Below, piece after piece: positions 11,976 through 23,475 of a DNA stretch of 37,082 nt (its first letter is position 1; each line of letters begins with the position of its first letter). Location of the stretch: contig CAJVPP010000297.1 in NCBI GenBank assembly GCA_910592005.1, positions 1 through 37,082 of the forward strand. Direction: 5' to 3'. Under the pieces are notes generated by a model. The model was not told where the DNA came from. It saw only the letters and a program-made list of their open reading frames with translations, and made no database searches. This DNA is from Funneliformis mosseae (Eukaryota > Glomeromycota > Glomeromycetes > Glomerales > Glomeraceae). A program made the position numbers and the translations under genes.

Positions 11976-12546
11976 TTCAATACAAGTAGATAAAAAGTTT
12001 TTAGTTATAAATAAAATAATTTATAAAATATTTAATTAAATATCAAAAATGGTAGGTTAATAAACATTTTGATAATTTACCAGATTTTCAATTCTACCAA
12101 ATTACAATATTCTAATATTAAAAAATCAAAATATAATTAAAGACAATTAAATTGATGAATTGGTTAAAATTGATTATAAAAAATTTTTAATTTATGATTT
12201 AATTAAAAAATTAAAGTTTCATAAGATCAAATTAAAAATTGACTTTATTATCTATAATTGCTTAGCGTTAGTATTTGAAAGCTCGTGATTTTAATTGTTT
12301 AATATAAAGCTAATTTTAGTAGCTTCTTTTTTCACAGAAATTTAGAGAAATGGGGGTATTCTGTTACTAAGCAGATCCGAATGTATTATTCCTTTATTTA
12401 TTTATTTTTCTTTTATTTCTACTACCAGAGCAGATGTGGTCAATAGTTCTCGCGTATATATATATATTGGGAGGCATTTTTCTCGCTTATTTCTTGAATT
12501 TTATTTTTTAATGTCTATAATATAAATAAAAGGAATATTGGTAACA

Positions 12547-12645
12547 ATGCACTGCATAAGGTTAACCTTATGGTTGATCTTTCTAATTTCTATCTGGGTG
12601 GGAAACTCTACGGGCGCAAGATTGGATAATGCAAGCTGCTTATAG
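12547..12645 (+). CDS. Possible 32-residue upstream ORF or small secreted peptide
   Basis: ATG in AACAATGC context, the same as the phosphatase start, then 32 codons and TAG. After four polar or charged residues comes a hydrophobic core (LTLWLIFLISIWVG), then NSTGARLDNASCL. This looks like a signal peptide with a short polar tail. The TAG is followed directly by GTATTA, a possible splice donor. It could be an upstream ORF in the phosphatase leader, a remnant exon of a secreted protein, or chance. I recognise no homologue. Confidence 0.25.
   Translation: MHCIRLTLWLIFLISIWVGNSTGARLDNASCL
12555..12572. promoter_or_regulatory. Perfect 18-bp palindrome CATAAGGTTAACCTTATG
   Basis: Reads identically on both strands over 18 bases. 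It lies about 1 kb upstream of the phosphatase ATG and inside the 32-codon frame. A dimeric factor site is possible; there is no direct evidence. Confidence 0.5.
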
Positions 12646-12718
12646 GTATTATTTTTTTCTTTGACTAAAAGATTTCCCTTTTCTATTTATGGTAAAGACC
12701 CTAGATAAGACCCGAATA

Positions 12719-12730
12719 ATTCCCGGGAAT
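12719..12730. promoter_or_regulatory. Palindrome ATTCCCGGGAAT
   Basis: A perfect 12-base palindrome and one of the few CG-containing stretches in the region. Second dyad in the phosphatase upstream region; role unknown. Confidence 0.35.
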
Positions 12731-12827
12731 ATCGACTTAAAGTATTATAAGTGGCGCATAAATGACATTGAACTGCAAACCAACCTTTCATACTATTTCG
12801 TCATTTTTCTCGCTAATTTTAAGCACG

Positions 12828-12912
12828 TTTGTCTTTTTTTTTTTTTTTTTCCTTAAAAAAAAAAAAAGAAAGAAATAGATAGAAAGAGTGAGTGAGTGAG
12901 AGTGAGAAAGAA
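12828..12912. repeat. Poly-T, poly-A and GAGT microsatellite
   Basis: A T-run is followed by an A-run (able to pair with each other), then GAAA/GATA words and several GAGT units at about 12886-12907. Simple-sequence tract in the phosphatase leader. Confidence 0.7.
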
Positions 12913-13585
12913 CCCATATCAATAGTGCACATTTTATATAATATTTATTGAACTTTCATAAGTTTATTAAAAGAATAATCCTTAATTTACACCTAACATT
13001 ACATTTTTAACAAATCAAGTAAGCGAACTTAATGGAAATATATTTCTGTTTATAAAATCAATCTTGTAATATATATCTTTTTTGTTACCTTTTCAATTTA
13101 CTTAAATCGTTTTATACTTAATTCTTGACGACTTTGCATTTCTTAGTATTTTATTTCGTCTCTTTGTTTTTAGATCCCGTCAGAATATAATAATTTCTGT
13201 GCTCATATGCCTGCATACGAATTTTTTTTGCCAAAGTCCAATCTCCTGTTGTCTCTCTGCTTTAAGACAGAATAATATTTTGATTTTTTTGGGGGGTCAA
13301 GGTTATTATCACTTTCATAATTTTATTTATGCTAATAATATATTAGTCAATAAGCATTATCAATTGTTATTGGAAAACTCGGATATTCAAAATTTTTTTT
13401 TTTTCCTCTTAATTTTCACTAAATATTTTTTATTTATCGGAGTTTTGACATTATTCAATTTGATATTATAACTTCATTTCATCAATCAAATAAAGCCTTA
13501 TTAAATTTTAGGATATTTCAGTAAGCCTGAAGAATAGTCAGAAAAAGAAGTTCTAGTTTAGTCCAACTATAATTCGAAAAGAACA

Positions 13586-15052
13586 ATGGGTAACTCTTCT
13601 TCGAAGAAACATTCGTCGAAAAATAATGATAATAATTTAAGTGAAGAAAAAAAAAATGGTTCGAATTCAGGTCCTGTAAATTCATCGATAAAGGATGCAT
13701 TAACCGTCGACACCAGTAACACCAGTAAAGACAATATTAATAATACTTCATCAAATTCTGAAGATAGTTCACCAATTTCACCAACATCACCAATTCTCCG
13801 ACGACCGATTGGAAATGATGATTCCAATAATAATGCCGTAGAGGCTGGTTCAGATGGACAGTTAGTTCCTCTTAATAGCGCGCCCACCAATGATCGTATG
13901 AAGTCCTTCGATATTGATGACATTATACAACGTCTCATTGCCGTTGGGTGTTCTAATAAGGTTTCAAAGTCTGTGTGCTTAAAAAATGTGGAAATACATG
14001 CTATTTGCCATGCTGCACGTGAGGTATTTTTATCACAGCCAACGCTCATTGAACTTTCCCCACCGGTCAAAATTGTCGGCGATGTTCATGGTCAATATTC
14101 CGACCTTATCCGGTTATTCGACATGTGTGGGTTTCCTCCTTCAGCAAATTATTTATTTCTTGGTGATTATGTGGATCGTGGAAAGCAGAGTTTGGAGACT
14201 ATACTGCTTTTACTCTGCTACAAGATTAAATACCCGGAAAATTTTTTTTTATTGAGAGGAAATCACGAATGTGCAAATGTAACAAGAGGTAATTTTCTAT
14301 TAATTTCATTTGAAATATAATAATTATCGTCTTATATTTCATACGTTACAAATTATTCATCTTCAATTTAAGTATATGGATTTTATGACGAATGTAAACG
14401 TCGAACAAATATCAAGACATGGAAAACTTTCATTGGTGTTTTTAATTGTCTCCCAATCGCCGCCATTGTAGCAAACAAAATTTTCTGTGTACATGGTGGT
14501 TTATCGCCTTCTCTCTCATCGATGGATGAGATTCGGAGTATCCAACGTCCTATAGATGTGCCAGACTATGGACTGCTTAATGATCTGTTATGGTCAGATC
14601 CTTCGGATACGGCTGTAGATTGGGAGGATAATGAACGAGGCGTTAGCTACTGCTTTGGCAAGGCGATTATCCATGAATTTTTGCAACGACATGATTTTGA
14701 TTTAGTGTGTCGTGCACATATGGTAGTTGAGGACGGTTATGAGTTTTTTAATGATAGAACGTTGGTAACTGTGTTCTCTGCTCCAAATTATTGCGGAGAA
14801 TTTGATAATTTTGGAGCAGTAATGAGTGTAAATGAGGAACTTTTGTGCAGTTTTGAACTACTTAAACCACTTGATGCTGCTTCAATGTTGAAATTACAAC
14901 AGCAAAATAATAAACAAAGGCGGAGGAGGTATGTTCATGTGATTTTATTTAAATTTCAATATTATGATGAATTTTGTTTTTAATATCAAATTTTTTTTAG
15001 TGGAATTGGGCCTTATAGTCCATCTTCTATTAATGTATCACAAACAATATAA
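13586..15052 (+). CDS. PPZ1: Ppz-type Ser/Thr protein phosphatase (PP1-related), likely myristoylated
   Basis: Three exons: 13586-14288, 14373-14928 and 15001-15052, joined by GT-AG introns of 84 and 72 bases; 436 residues. The N-terminus [12 protein letters not shown] fits the myristoylation pattern known for Ppz proteins. A Ser/Asn-rich extension of about 110 residues follows, much shorter than in budding yeast. The catalytic domain (about 110-395) has every metal and active-site motif: GDVHGQY (165-171), GDYVDRG (193-199), RGNHE (224-228), FCVHGG and [11 protein letters not shown] (from 370). The tail is basic (KQRRRR), then GPYSPSS. Ppz phosphatases are fungus-specific regulators of cation homeostasis, cell integrity and cell cycle, inhibited by Hal3/Vhs3. 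The extension distinguishes it from plain PP1 (Glc7); PP1 is the main alternative. Confidence 0.93.
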
Positions 15053-15055
15053 AAG

Positions 15056-15061
15056 AATAAA
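15056..15061 (+). terminator. Poly(A) signal AATAAA of the phosphatase gene
   Basis: AATAAA lies four bases after the TAA stop, followed by T-rich sequence. Its closeness to the stop is unusual; AT-rich downstream sequence offers other possible signals. Confidence 0.45.
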
Positions 15062-18000
15062 ATTGTGTGTATATATTTTTTATTTTTAAATAATTTTCTT
15101 TTTTTTTTTTTTTGCTTATTGCATTCAACAAATTAATTTTTCCTATTTACACAATACTTTTTTATTCACTATAATTTTCTAATATCTTTATTATTTTAAA
15201 AGAAAAAAAACATTTATTTAATGTCAATTTTTTAGTTTTTATTGTTTATTTTATTTTATTTTATTTTTTTTTTGATTTGTATTTTTATTTATTTTATTTT
15301 ATATTTATGTAATTTTTATTTTGAATATAGGAATATATTATTATATTACCTATCTTTTTTTACAAATATATATATTTATACATATATATATTTATTTACA
15401 AAATATTTATACTTAATTTTTAAAATATAAATTTCTTTTTTTTGATTTTTATTATTAATTTTAAAGTAAAATTTCTTTGTTTTTATTATATATATATATA
15501 TATTATATTAAATTTATGTATATAGAATTTAATTCATCAAAAAAAAAAAAAAAAAATTGAAATTACAATATATATAAAAATTGAATTTATTTATAATTTT
15601 TTATTTTTAATTTTAAAATAATAAAAAAATTTGTTTAAATTTTATTTAAAAATATAATAATAAAAAGTATTTATTTTAAATAAAATATATTTGTAACATA
15701 TTTTATTTTAACATTTTTTTTTATTTTTCTTAGTAATAACTTATTTTAAATATCTTATAAATAAGATTTTTAAATGCAAAATTTAATTTAGAAAATTTTT
15801 ACTTAATGTATTAAAGACAGTTTCATATATAAAATATTCAGTTATAAATAGTTTCTTGAAATTTTTTAATTTTCATTACATAACTAATCTTTTGTTTTGA
15901 TTTGCTAAATTATTAACGTTATATCTAATCTTAATTTTAATTAGATAAATTATGGATATTACAAATAAGATACGTAATATAATGTTACAATTAGATTTAA
16001 TTAATAATATTATTATTGAATTTAAAAAAATTAAAAATAATATATTTTATTTAAATAATATAATTATTTAAAATAAAAATTATAAAAATATTTTTATTAA
16101 ATTTTTTTTAATTTAAAAATTTTTTACTATTATAATATATATATTTTTTTTATTTTCAATAGATAAATAAATTAAATACATAATCAATTTTTTATATTAC
16201 TACAATTACTTTTCCTTTATAAGTATGGATTGAAATTAATAATAATAGTTTTTTCTATAATTTTATTATCAATCATTGATTATATCACATAAAATAATAT
16301 AAGACACTAATTATTAATACAAAATTTATATAATATCAAATTACAAAAATTTTAGTATTAGTACAAATTTTTTAAGTAATAAACTTAAAACTTTAATTTT
16401 ATTTTGTTTCTTAATTTTAATTTATGTTTTCAACAAATTTTTTAATAATATAACACTTGTATAAAAGTTTTATAATATTTACTTTTTTATTTTTTAAACT
16501 TAAATCCTAGATGCAAATTTATATGATAATGAAATATGATTTTAAATTACTAATTACATATAATTTTTACATAAAATCAAAATTTATATTATAAAAAGTA
16601 GTTAATTAATAATTTTTGCAGAATTTTTATAATTTTATTTTTTATTAATTATGATAGTAAACTGATCTTTAAATTTAAAAAATTTTTGAATATAATGAGT
16701 GAAATAATCTACACAGTTCTAAATTAATTAGAATTTAATTTGAATCTGATAATCAGATTTAAATTATATTTAGATTTAAATTTAAATTTAATCTATCAGA
16801 TTCAGATTCATATTTAGATCTTATTAGATAATTTGTTATTATTTAATTAAATTATTTACTATCATTCAAACATAATTTATTATAGTTTTTCTTAAATAAT
16901 TTATATTGTTTTTTTTGAACAAGTTAATTTAATTACTTCTTCAAATTCAGATTTATCTATAAATAATCATGCTTAAAAAGCTATTTTAATATTACATATA
17001 AATATTATCAAATTTAAAATTCTTTTTCTTGAAATTTATATTATTAATAATTACTAAATTCTAATATTTTTTTCTTAGATTAGTATCAAATGTTATATTA
17101 AATTAGCTATTTCTATTTAAATATTAACAAGCTTTCTTTTATATCAATCTGTATAAAATATCACATAATATATTATTAATAATTAATAAATAAATCTAAT
17201 AACTTTGATTATAATTTAACCTTATTAAATATATCACTGATTAAAATCAAAAAATTAAATATATGAATAATTAGCCTAAATTGATAATCATCAAAAATCA
17301 GCTTAGTCAATTAGTATACATCAAAAATTAACCAAAATTTGACCTATTTTATTTATAATTAATTAATATTTGATTTACATCTAATTTACATATATTAAAA
17401 ATCAGTTAAAATATATTTAAATAAAATAAAATTGAAAGGAAATATAATTGATATTTTTTATTTTAAATTATAAAATTCATAACTAAAAATATTTAATTTA
17501 GTTAATAGTATTTTTACAAATAATATTTTTTATTAATTGAATTAAATCAATAAAATAAAATAAAAAATATAATGAACTGATATTATACAATCACAACTTT
17601 TTAGATAAATTTAGTATTTCATAATTCAATATTACATGTTTTTTCTTTGCTAAAATATATTAAATATTTAGAGAACTTGTAGATTTATACTAGTTAATAT
17701 TAGCTAAAAAATGTTTAGTTAATCTGAATAGCAAATTAATCATATGAGTAAATAATGTTGAATTTGATCTAAGTAATAATTGATAGTGTTATCTTTTATA
17801 ATAAATTTAACTAAAATGTATAAAGTTTTTATATATTATAAAAATATTGTTGAACTAAGATTTCAGAACTAATTTAACACCTTTTAAATTAATTTATTTT
17901 GATCTAAATCATTATACTATTTTTTGAATATTTATTAAATAGTTTCTTAAAGTTAAACATAATATAAATTATCATATATTATTTAACTATTAAATCAAGT

Positions 18001-18300
18001 ATTTTACTTGAAATAATTATATTATTAGATGATGATTTAAAAAATTCATCAGAAAATATTTCACTATCATTAACATTTGATTTCTTAATATTTTGTAAAT
18101 TTATTCAAAATCAATAGATTTTATCAGAAAAAATTCATTTATATCTAAAAACAAATCAATAGAGGGCTGATTATCTAAAAATTTAAATTCTTTTACTTCA
18201 ATACTTCTGAAACTTATAATACTATCGATTTGAATATCAAATATTAATTAATATTATCAACGAAAGTAATTACAACTCCAAATATCACGTGAGATCTATC
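15062..18300. other. AT-rich intergenic stretch, no gene
   Basis: TTTTA repeats (about 15240-15300), TA microsatellites (about 15488-15506) and A-runs. A cluster of small overlapping dyads at about 16725-16822 is built from AATCTGAT/ATCAGATT words. No reading frame with recognisable protein similarity, and no RNA gene, is visible. Confidence 0.6.
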
Positions 18301-18852
18301 AATTAATAATGATCTTACGTTAGATGGTATCACTGCTATGCCAAATAATTATCAGCAATAATTTCTATTTCTGTTTCATCTGTAATTTCTTTAACATCTA
18401 TAATTTATTTTATTTCTTTTTATTATTTTCATAGTTTAAATTATTTTTATTATTTTATTATATTTAAATATATTTTTATTGAAAAATATATTTATATTTA
18501 GTTAATTTATAGCGTAGCAAGTAGTTAGCTATAACAAATTAATTTTGTATAAATAGAATAGCTTTTTACTCAAATTGTAAATTAACTCCTCTGCAAGTTT
18601 ATTAACTCTTTTGCAAGTTTCAAATTATAAATAAAGGAATCAATTTAAATCTATATAAATTACTTTTCCCTTTGACATTATTCTTTATCAAAGATTGTTA
18701 TAATACTCTATACTAATTTGCTATTGAGTTTATCATTACAAGTTCGATTAAATATATCTTAAATTCTAAGACATAATAAATTGCTGAGTTTATTCAAGTA
18801 TAATAGATACCTGTAGGACTTAGAAAAAATCCTAAAGTCAGAAACTCCAACA
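18300..18852 (+). mobile_element. Probable 5' LTR of the gypsy-type retrotransposon
   Basis: Contains a TATA-like promoter (TTTTGTATAAATAGAATAG near 18544-18562) and AATAAAGGAATC, both shared in order with the solo LTR at 26106-26690. Its end, CTCCAACA, matches CTAACA of that solo LTR. The gag frame follows within about 100 bases. The start is not resolvable; the value given is approximate. A primer-binding site is uncertain: TTTGGTGATTCCTGCC near 18920 is a candidate. Confidence 0.45.
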
Positions 18853-18949
18853 TGTAAAATCAACTGCTGCAGTCACTTAACTTAGATATTAAATAAACAA
18901 AAATGAACCCAGTGACAATTTGGTGATTCCTGCCAGAATTATAAAACTT

Positions 18950-21900
18950 TGAGAAAAGTTAAGAATTATAGATTTAAATGAGTTTAGACAAGAGAACCAA
19001 TTATACGACCTCAGTTACAGACCAGAGATTGACTTAAAAGAACTTCTTGAAAGAGATTTATCTTGTTTAACTTGTTATTCTCTTTATACTCCAGAACCTA
19101 AGAACTTTGAAAATTTGTGAAATTGATATTAGCTTCAATTCAAAGCATATAGATATGCCGACATTACTCTTAACTTTTTTATTATTATTAGCCAAACTGT
19201 TCCTAAGTTTAATTCATATTCAAACGATCATGATCTTTTTAGAACTCTTATTACTCAAATTAATGTTTTAACCTGAGTTACAGATATAACCTTACTGCAA
19301 CTGAATTACCTTCAATTATTCAATTAATTTCAGTATTTATAGATACTGATTGTTTTACAAATAATCTTTCTCCATTTATTGCATGGATACAGTCTTCAAT
19401 TACTTATAACAATTATTTATTATAAGAAGAATTAAATGTGATTCCTCCAAAAAAGATAGTACTAGTCAGAAATCAGGCAATTCTCAATTTTAACAGACAC
19501 ACCAATTTAAAGACAGAAGGTCTTATACCTTTTCTGTGCAATTTACTATAAGAAGAAATATTTCAAATGCCTGTACAAATACAGAAATAACACCTAGAAG
19601 ACTATCAAATACAGATACAGAATCTGAAATTAGCCAACTCTAACCCCAATTACCTCAATCTAATACTATTGAAACTTTTTCCCAAAAAACTGTCACTTTA
19701 AGTAATCTAAATTTAGATATTAAATCAGATAATGGTCAAGTATATCTTAATAGCCCTTATAACCTTACTAAGGCTAAAGTAAATAGGATTTAGAAGAAGA
19801 TAATTTTGAATATCCTCTGATTGATAGTCCAAATTTCGAATACAGTGGTAACGAAACATTAGAAACTACAATTAAAATAATTAATCTTCGGTTAAAAGAT
19901 AAAGATCCAGAAATTAATAATTCAATTATAGGTTTTCATAATATTTCACTTTCTTCAGAATACAGAGGATATCAATCAAATCCAAATACTTCAAATATTT
20001 TTAATTAAACAACTATTGGAAAGTTGGAAACTACCACTGCATCTATTTCTGTTGAAAATCTTATTAATATTTTTAAAGCAATTAAACTAAAGCAGGTCAT
20101 GTTCAAAGCGACTGAAAACATCTCTAATCCTTTTCAATCTAATAATCCTTCAAGTATGAATCCTTCACCAAGTACAAATACTAGAAGTTCTAACCTCTCT
20201 TCTGGATTTAGAACTGAAAGCAACACAACACAAAATAATAATCAATCATATCTATAAGAGTCTAATATGTCTAATACATTTAATACAGCCAATACAAGAA
20301 ATATAAGATTTGGAATTCTTTCAACTCAGCCTGTCACTATCCAACCTGCATTCAATACAAACATATTTAATACCAATGCTAACTATAATAACTTTCAGAT
20401 AACGCAGTTACTTTAACAAATGATCCTAACATTATAAACTATAAACTCTAACTCAGTAGGAAATATAGCTTAAGTAAATTGAGCAGAATTGAATTTAGTT
20501 AAACCTACTTATTTTCATGAAACAGATAATGAAGACCTTTACAAATGGCTTGTTTCTTTTGAACAAGTAGTTACAGCTAATCAATGGACTAATAATAAGA
20601 AAATAGCTATTGCTGCAGGATACTTAAGAGACGCTGCTATCAAATGATATGATAAAAATTAACCTACCTTTCAGAATTGGATTTTACCAGAAAGTCATTA
20701 TAACTTCACCAACCATTTCTTGAATTATTTTGCTAATGCTACTATGAAAAATAAATGGATGACTGATTTGAAGTTAATTCGTCAACAGCCAGAACAAAGT
20801 GTAGCTGATTATGTTCAAAAATACAAAATATTAATTCAACGAATTGATCTTGTAGAAGGATTTGGATAACAATATATTGTTAGCAAATTTATTAGAGGAT
20901 TAGTCCCATATATCATGATGATAGTAGTAGAATATAGCCTAAATAATTTAGATACAGCTATAACTAAAGCTAAGGAAATTGAGACAGGTTTTGTTATTGC
21001 TTAATCCATTCAATAACAACAGATCATAGCAAATCAAATGGAGTTATTACAACAACAAGTCTCTCAACTAATACCAAATTTGGCTAACATTCAAGTTCAA
21101 CAAACAAATTGACAAAACAATTGGAATAATTAAAATCAAAATCAAAGAAACTATTGTAATTATGAACAAAAGAAATTTAAATGTTAGAATTGTAGAGAAG
21201 AAAGACATATGATTAGAAATTGTTAATCAGAACAATAACTAGAGTTCAACCATAAACTCAAACTCAATCTCAACCTAATTTCTAATCTAACAATAACAAT
21301 CAAAATAATAATAGCCTTAGCAAAGAAATATTAATTTAGCAGAAACTGAGGAGGCTAAGACTGAATAAAAATCTTATATGACTATCAGATTAGCTTTATC
21401 ACAAACTACTTAAATTTACATTACCCTGATCTAAATCAACTTGAGAATAACAAAACAAGACCCCACCTCAATTGCCAAAACCAATTATTCAATTTACTTA
21501 GTAAAACCTTATCATGAATAACCTTATAGAATAATTAAAGATCTTAAACGTTATGATGCCAATATTACTTTTGGACAACTACTAAGAAATCCTTTATATC
21601 TTCAAGAAGTGAAGGATAAAATAAATAAGATTGAAAAAGAAATAAAAATTGGGATAAATATTACACAAACCCATATAACTGATAATAATAAATATACCGC
21701 TGCTAGATGTATTATGAGATTCAAATTAAATTCAATTGAAACTATTTTGAATTCAGGTACAGCTGCATGCATAATCTCAACATTAAACTAGACAAGTCTT
21801 CTGACATTTTGGTTATAACTGCAGATAAAAAATGTAAAAGATTATTAGGAATTATAACTTTCGTTTCCCTTATCTTACAAGAAGCAAAATTCTCAGTTAA

Positions 21901-23019
21901 TTTACAAATAATTAAGTTAACTCAAGATATCTTATTATTAGGAATAAACTGGTTTAAAGCATTTGATGCAAGAATATATTTTGACTAAGATAAACTAAGA
22001 ATTAAAATTAATAGTCAAACAGTTGAATCTCCCATAAAATGCATTGAAGAAGCCAAACTGTTTTTCAGAATTTTAGCAAATACTGCAGAAAGTGAAGAAG
22101 AAGAATATGTCAATAAAACTTTATATAAAATAGATCTTTTCCAAATAAAAAATGATGAGGATTCTTTTTCTAATCCAAATGAAGGAAGTGATAAATTAGA
22201 ACATATCGAATGGCTTTATTAAGAAGAAGAAATTATTGCTCTTTATAGCATAGATAAGGAGAAATGGAAGAATAAGAAATAATTAAAGCACTTATACTAA
22301 AAAAAATTATTTTAACCAGAGGAATTGACATTGGATAAACCCTGTTTGTTAATCATCAAATCCTATTGAAGCTAAACATAAGACCTATCGCCCACCCTTC
22401 ATATCGATTAAATCAGAAAAAAAAAGATTTCTTGAAAAAGGAAATTGATAAAATGTTAGAAAAAGGAATCATTCAAACTTCAAAAAGCTCATAAGCTTCT
22501 CTAATTATAATCATATCTAAAAAGATGAGAGATCTTAGAATATGTGTTGATTATCATTTATTAAATTTTATAACAGTCACAGACCAATATCCAATACCAA
22601 ATATGTAAAATCAATTAGAAAACTTTAGAGTTGCATAATACTTTACTGCTCTAGACTTAGCAAGTGGCTATTGGTAAGTGAAAATGCATTCAGATGATTA
22701 AGTGAAAATAGCTTTTATTATTTCTTTAGGATTTTATGAATTTAAAATAATACCTTTTGGTTTAAAGAATGCATCTACTACCTTTCAAAGATTAATGAAT
22801 AGAGTTTTATATCGATTAATTGAAAAATTCTATATAATTTACCTAGATAACATTATCATTTATTCAACTATATTTCAAGATCATTATAATCATATATAAC
22901 AAGTCTTTATCAGATTAAAAGAAGCAGAATTAAAGATAAAACCAGAGAAATCTACATTTGTAGTAAATGAAGTTAGCTACCTAGGTCATATTATAGGAAG
23001 TAATAAAATCAAAACTGAC
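18950..23019 (+). pseudogene. Decayed gag-pol of a Ty3/gypsy-type LTR retrotransposon
   Basis: The gag part runs to about 21330. Its core (about 20500-20960) reads DNEDLYKWLVSFEQVV and AGYLRDAA, and a CCHC zinc knuckle lies at 21182-21223 (NCREERHMIRNC). The protease at about 21700-22000 has NSGTAACI where DSGA is expected, so the catalytic Asp codon at 21750 is now Asn, and a frameshift follows it. The reverse transcriptase at about 22360-23010 shows EKGIIQTSKSS, LRICVDYHLLN, FTALDLASGYW, PFGLKNASTTFQRLMN and YLDN in place of YLDD (codon 22849). The sequence stops at YLGHIIGSNKIKTD where the hAT element begins. No RNase H or integrase is visible. Fifteen in-frame stops lie between 20255 and 21236 without a frameshift. 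Confidence 0.85.
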
Positions 23020-23412
23020 TAAAGTTGGTAATTGCAATTAAATTATATAAGTTACAACTTTATAAAATTTATTATAGTTACAATTTATAGTTGCAACTAT
23101 TTAAAAATTGCAGCTTTTTATAATAGTTATAACTTAAATTAAAGTTGCAATTTAATTTAAATAATAAATTATAATTAGTTGCAATTGGTTCCAACTAATT
23201 TTATAAGTTTAATTGATTTGCAATTTATTGTAATATAATTATAATATTTATAATTATTGCAATTTTAAATTATAGTTACAACTTAATTTAAATAATAAAT
23301 TATAATTAGTTGCAACTAGTTGCAACTAATTATATAAGTTTAATTAATTGCAACTTATTATAATACAGTTGTAATTTTTATAATAGTTGTAATTTAAAAC
23401 TGGTTATAACCA
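23020..23412. repeat. hAT subterminal repeat array
   Basis: Many copies of AGTTGCAAC, GTTGCAACT or single-change variants on both strands. A unit of about 135 bases is tandemly duplicated (about 23148-23237 against 23283-23364; both contain TAATTTAAATAATAAATTA then TAATTAGTTGCAA). The array closes with the palindrome AACTGGTTATAACCAGTT (about 23398-23415). Such arrays in hAT elements bind transposase; that role here is inferred. Confidence 0.6.
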
Positions 23413-23475
23413 GTTAATAATTAATAATATCTTTAAAATATTTAGTTTTCAATATTTTTTATATTTCTTAAAAAA

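Larger units (their letters stand above)
8831..12280. other. AT-rich repeat debris, no gene
   Basis: Almost pure A/T sequence with no supported coding frame. It holds a loose inverted-repeat element (about 9422-10052) and one copy of a dispersed repeat (11449-11975), listed separately. The rest shows only short A/T runs and TA microsatellites, such as the one near 11323-11340. Confidence 0.6.
12340..13585 (+). promoter_or_regulatory. Promoter and long leader region of the Ppz-type phosphatase gene
   Basis: Clearly less AT-rich than the sequence before it, with long pyrimidine tracts, a TATATATATAT stretch near 12455-12467, palindromes and a T-run near 12834-12850. The phosphatase ATG lies in AACAATGG context at 13586. 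A leader intron is possible, for example GTATTA at 12646 to AAAAG near 12671, but cannot be proven from sequence. Confidence 0.45.

Noticed and set aside
13199..13471. 90-residue open frame upstream of the phosphatase
   Set aside because: Phe/Leu-rich low-complexity translation of T-runs in the leader region, with no motif and poor start context.
13567..14070. 167-residue minus-strand open frame
   Set aside because: It is antisense to the first exon of the phosphatase; its Ser/Glu/Leu-rich translation is the shadow of the Ser/Asn-rich extension and shows no family motif.
15242..15430. 62-residue Phe/Tyr/Ile-rich open frame
   Set aside because: Translation of TTTTA and TATA repeats after the phosphatase gene; no protein character beyond base composition.
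20024..21239. Alternative genetic code with TAA/TAG read as Gln and TGA as Trp
   Set aside because: The retroelement would read almost cleanly, but the three intact cellular genes use CAA and TGG and end properly at TAA or TAG at family-typical positions. Stops also replace Trp as TAA in hAT and pogo motifs, which fits mutation, not reassignment.
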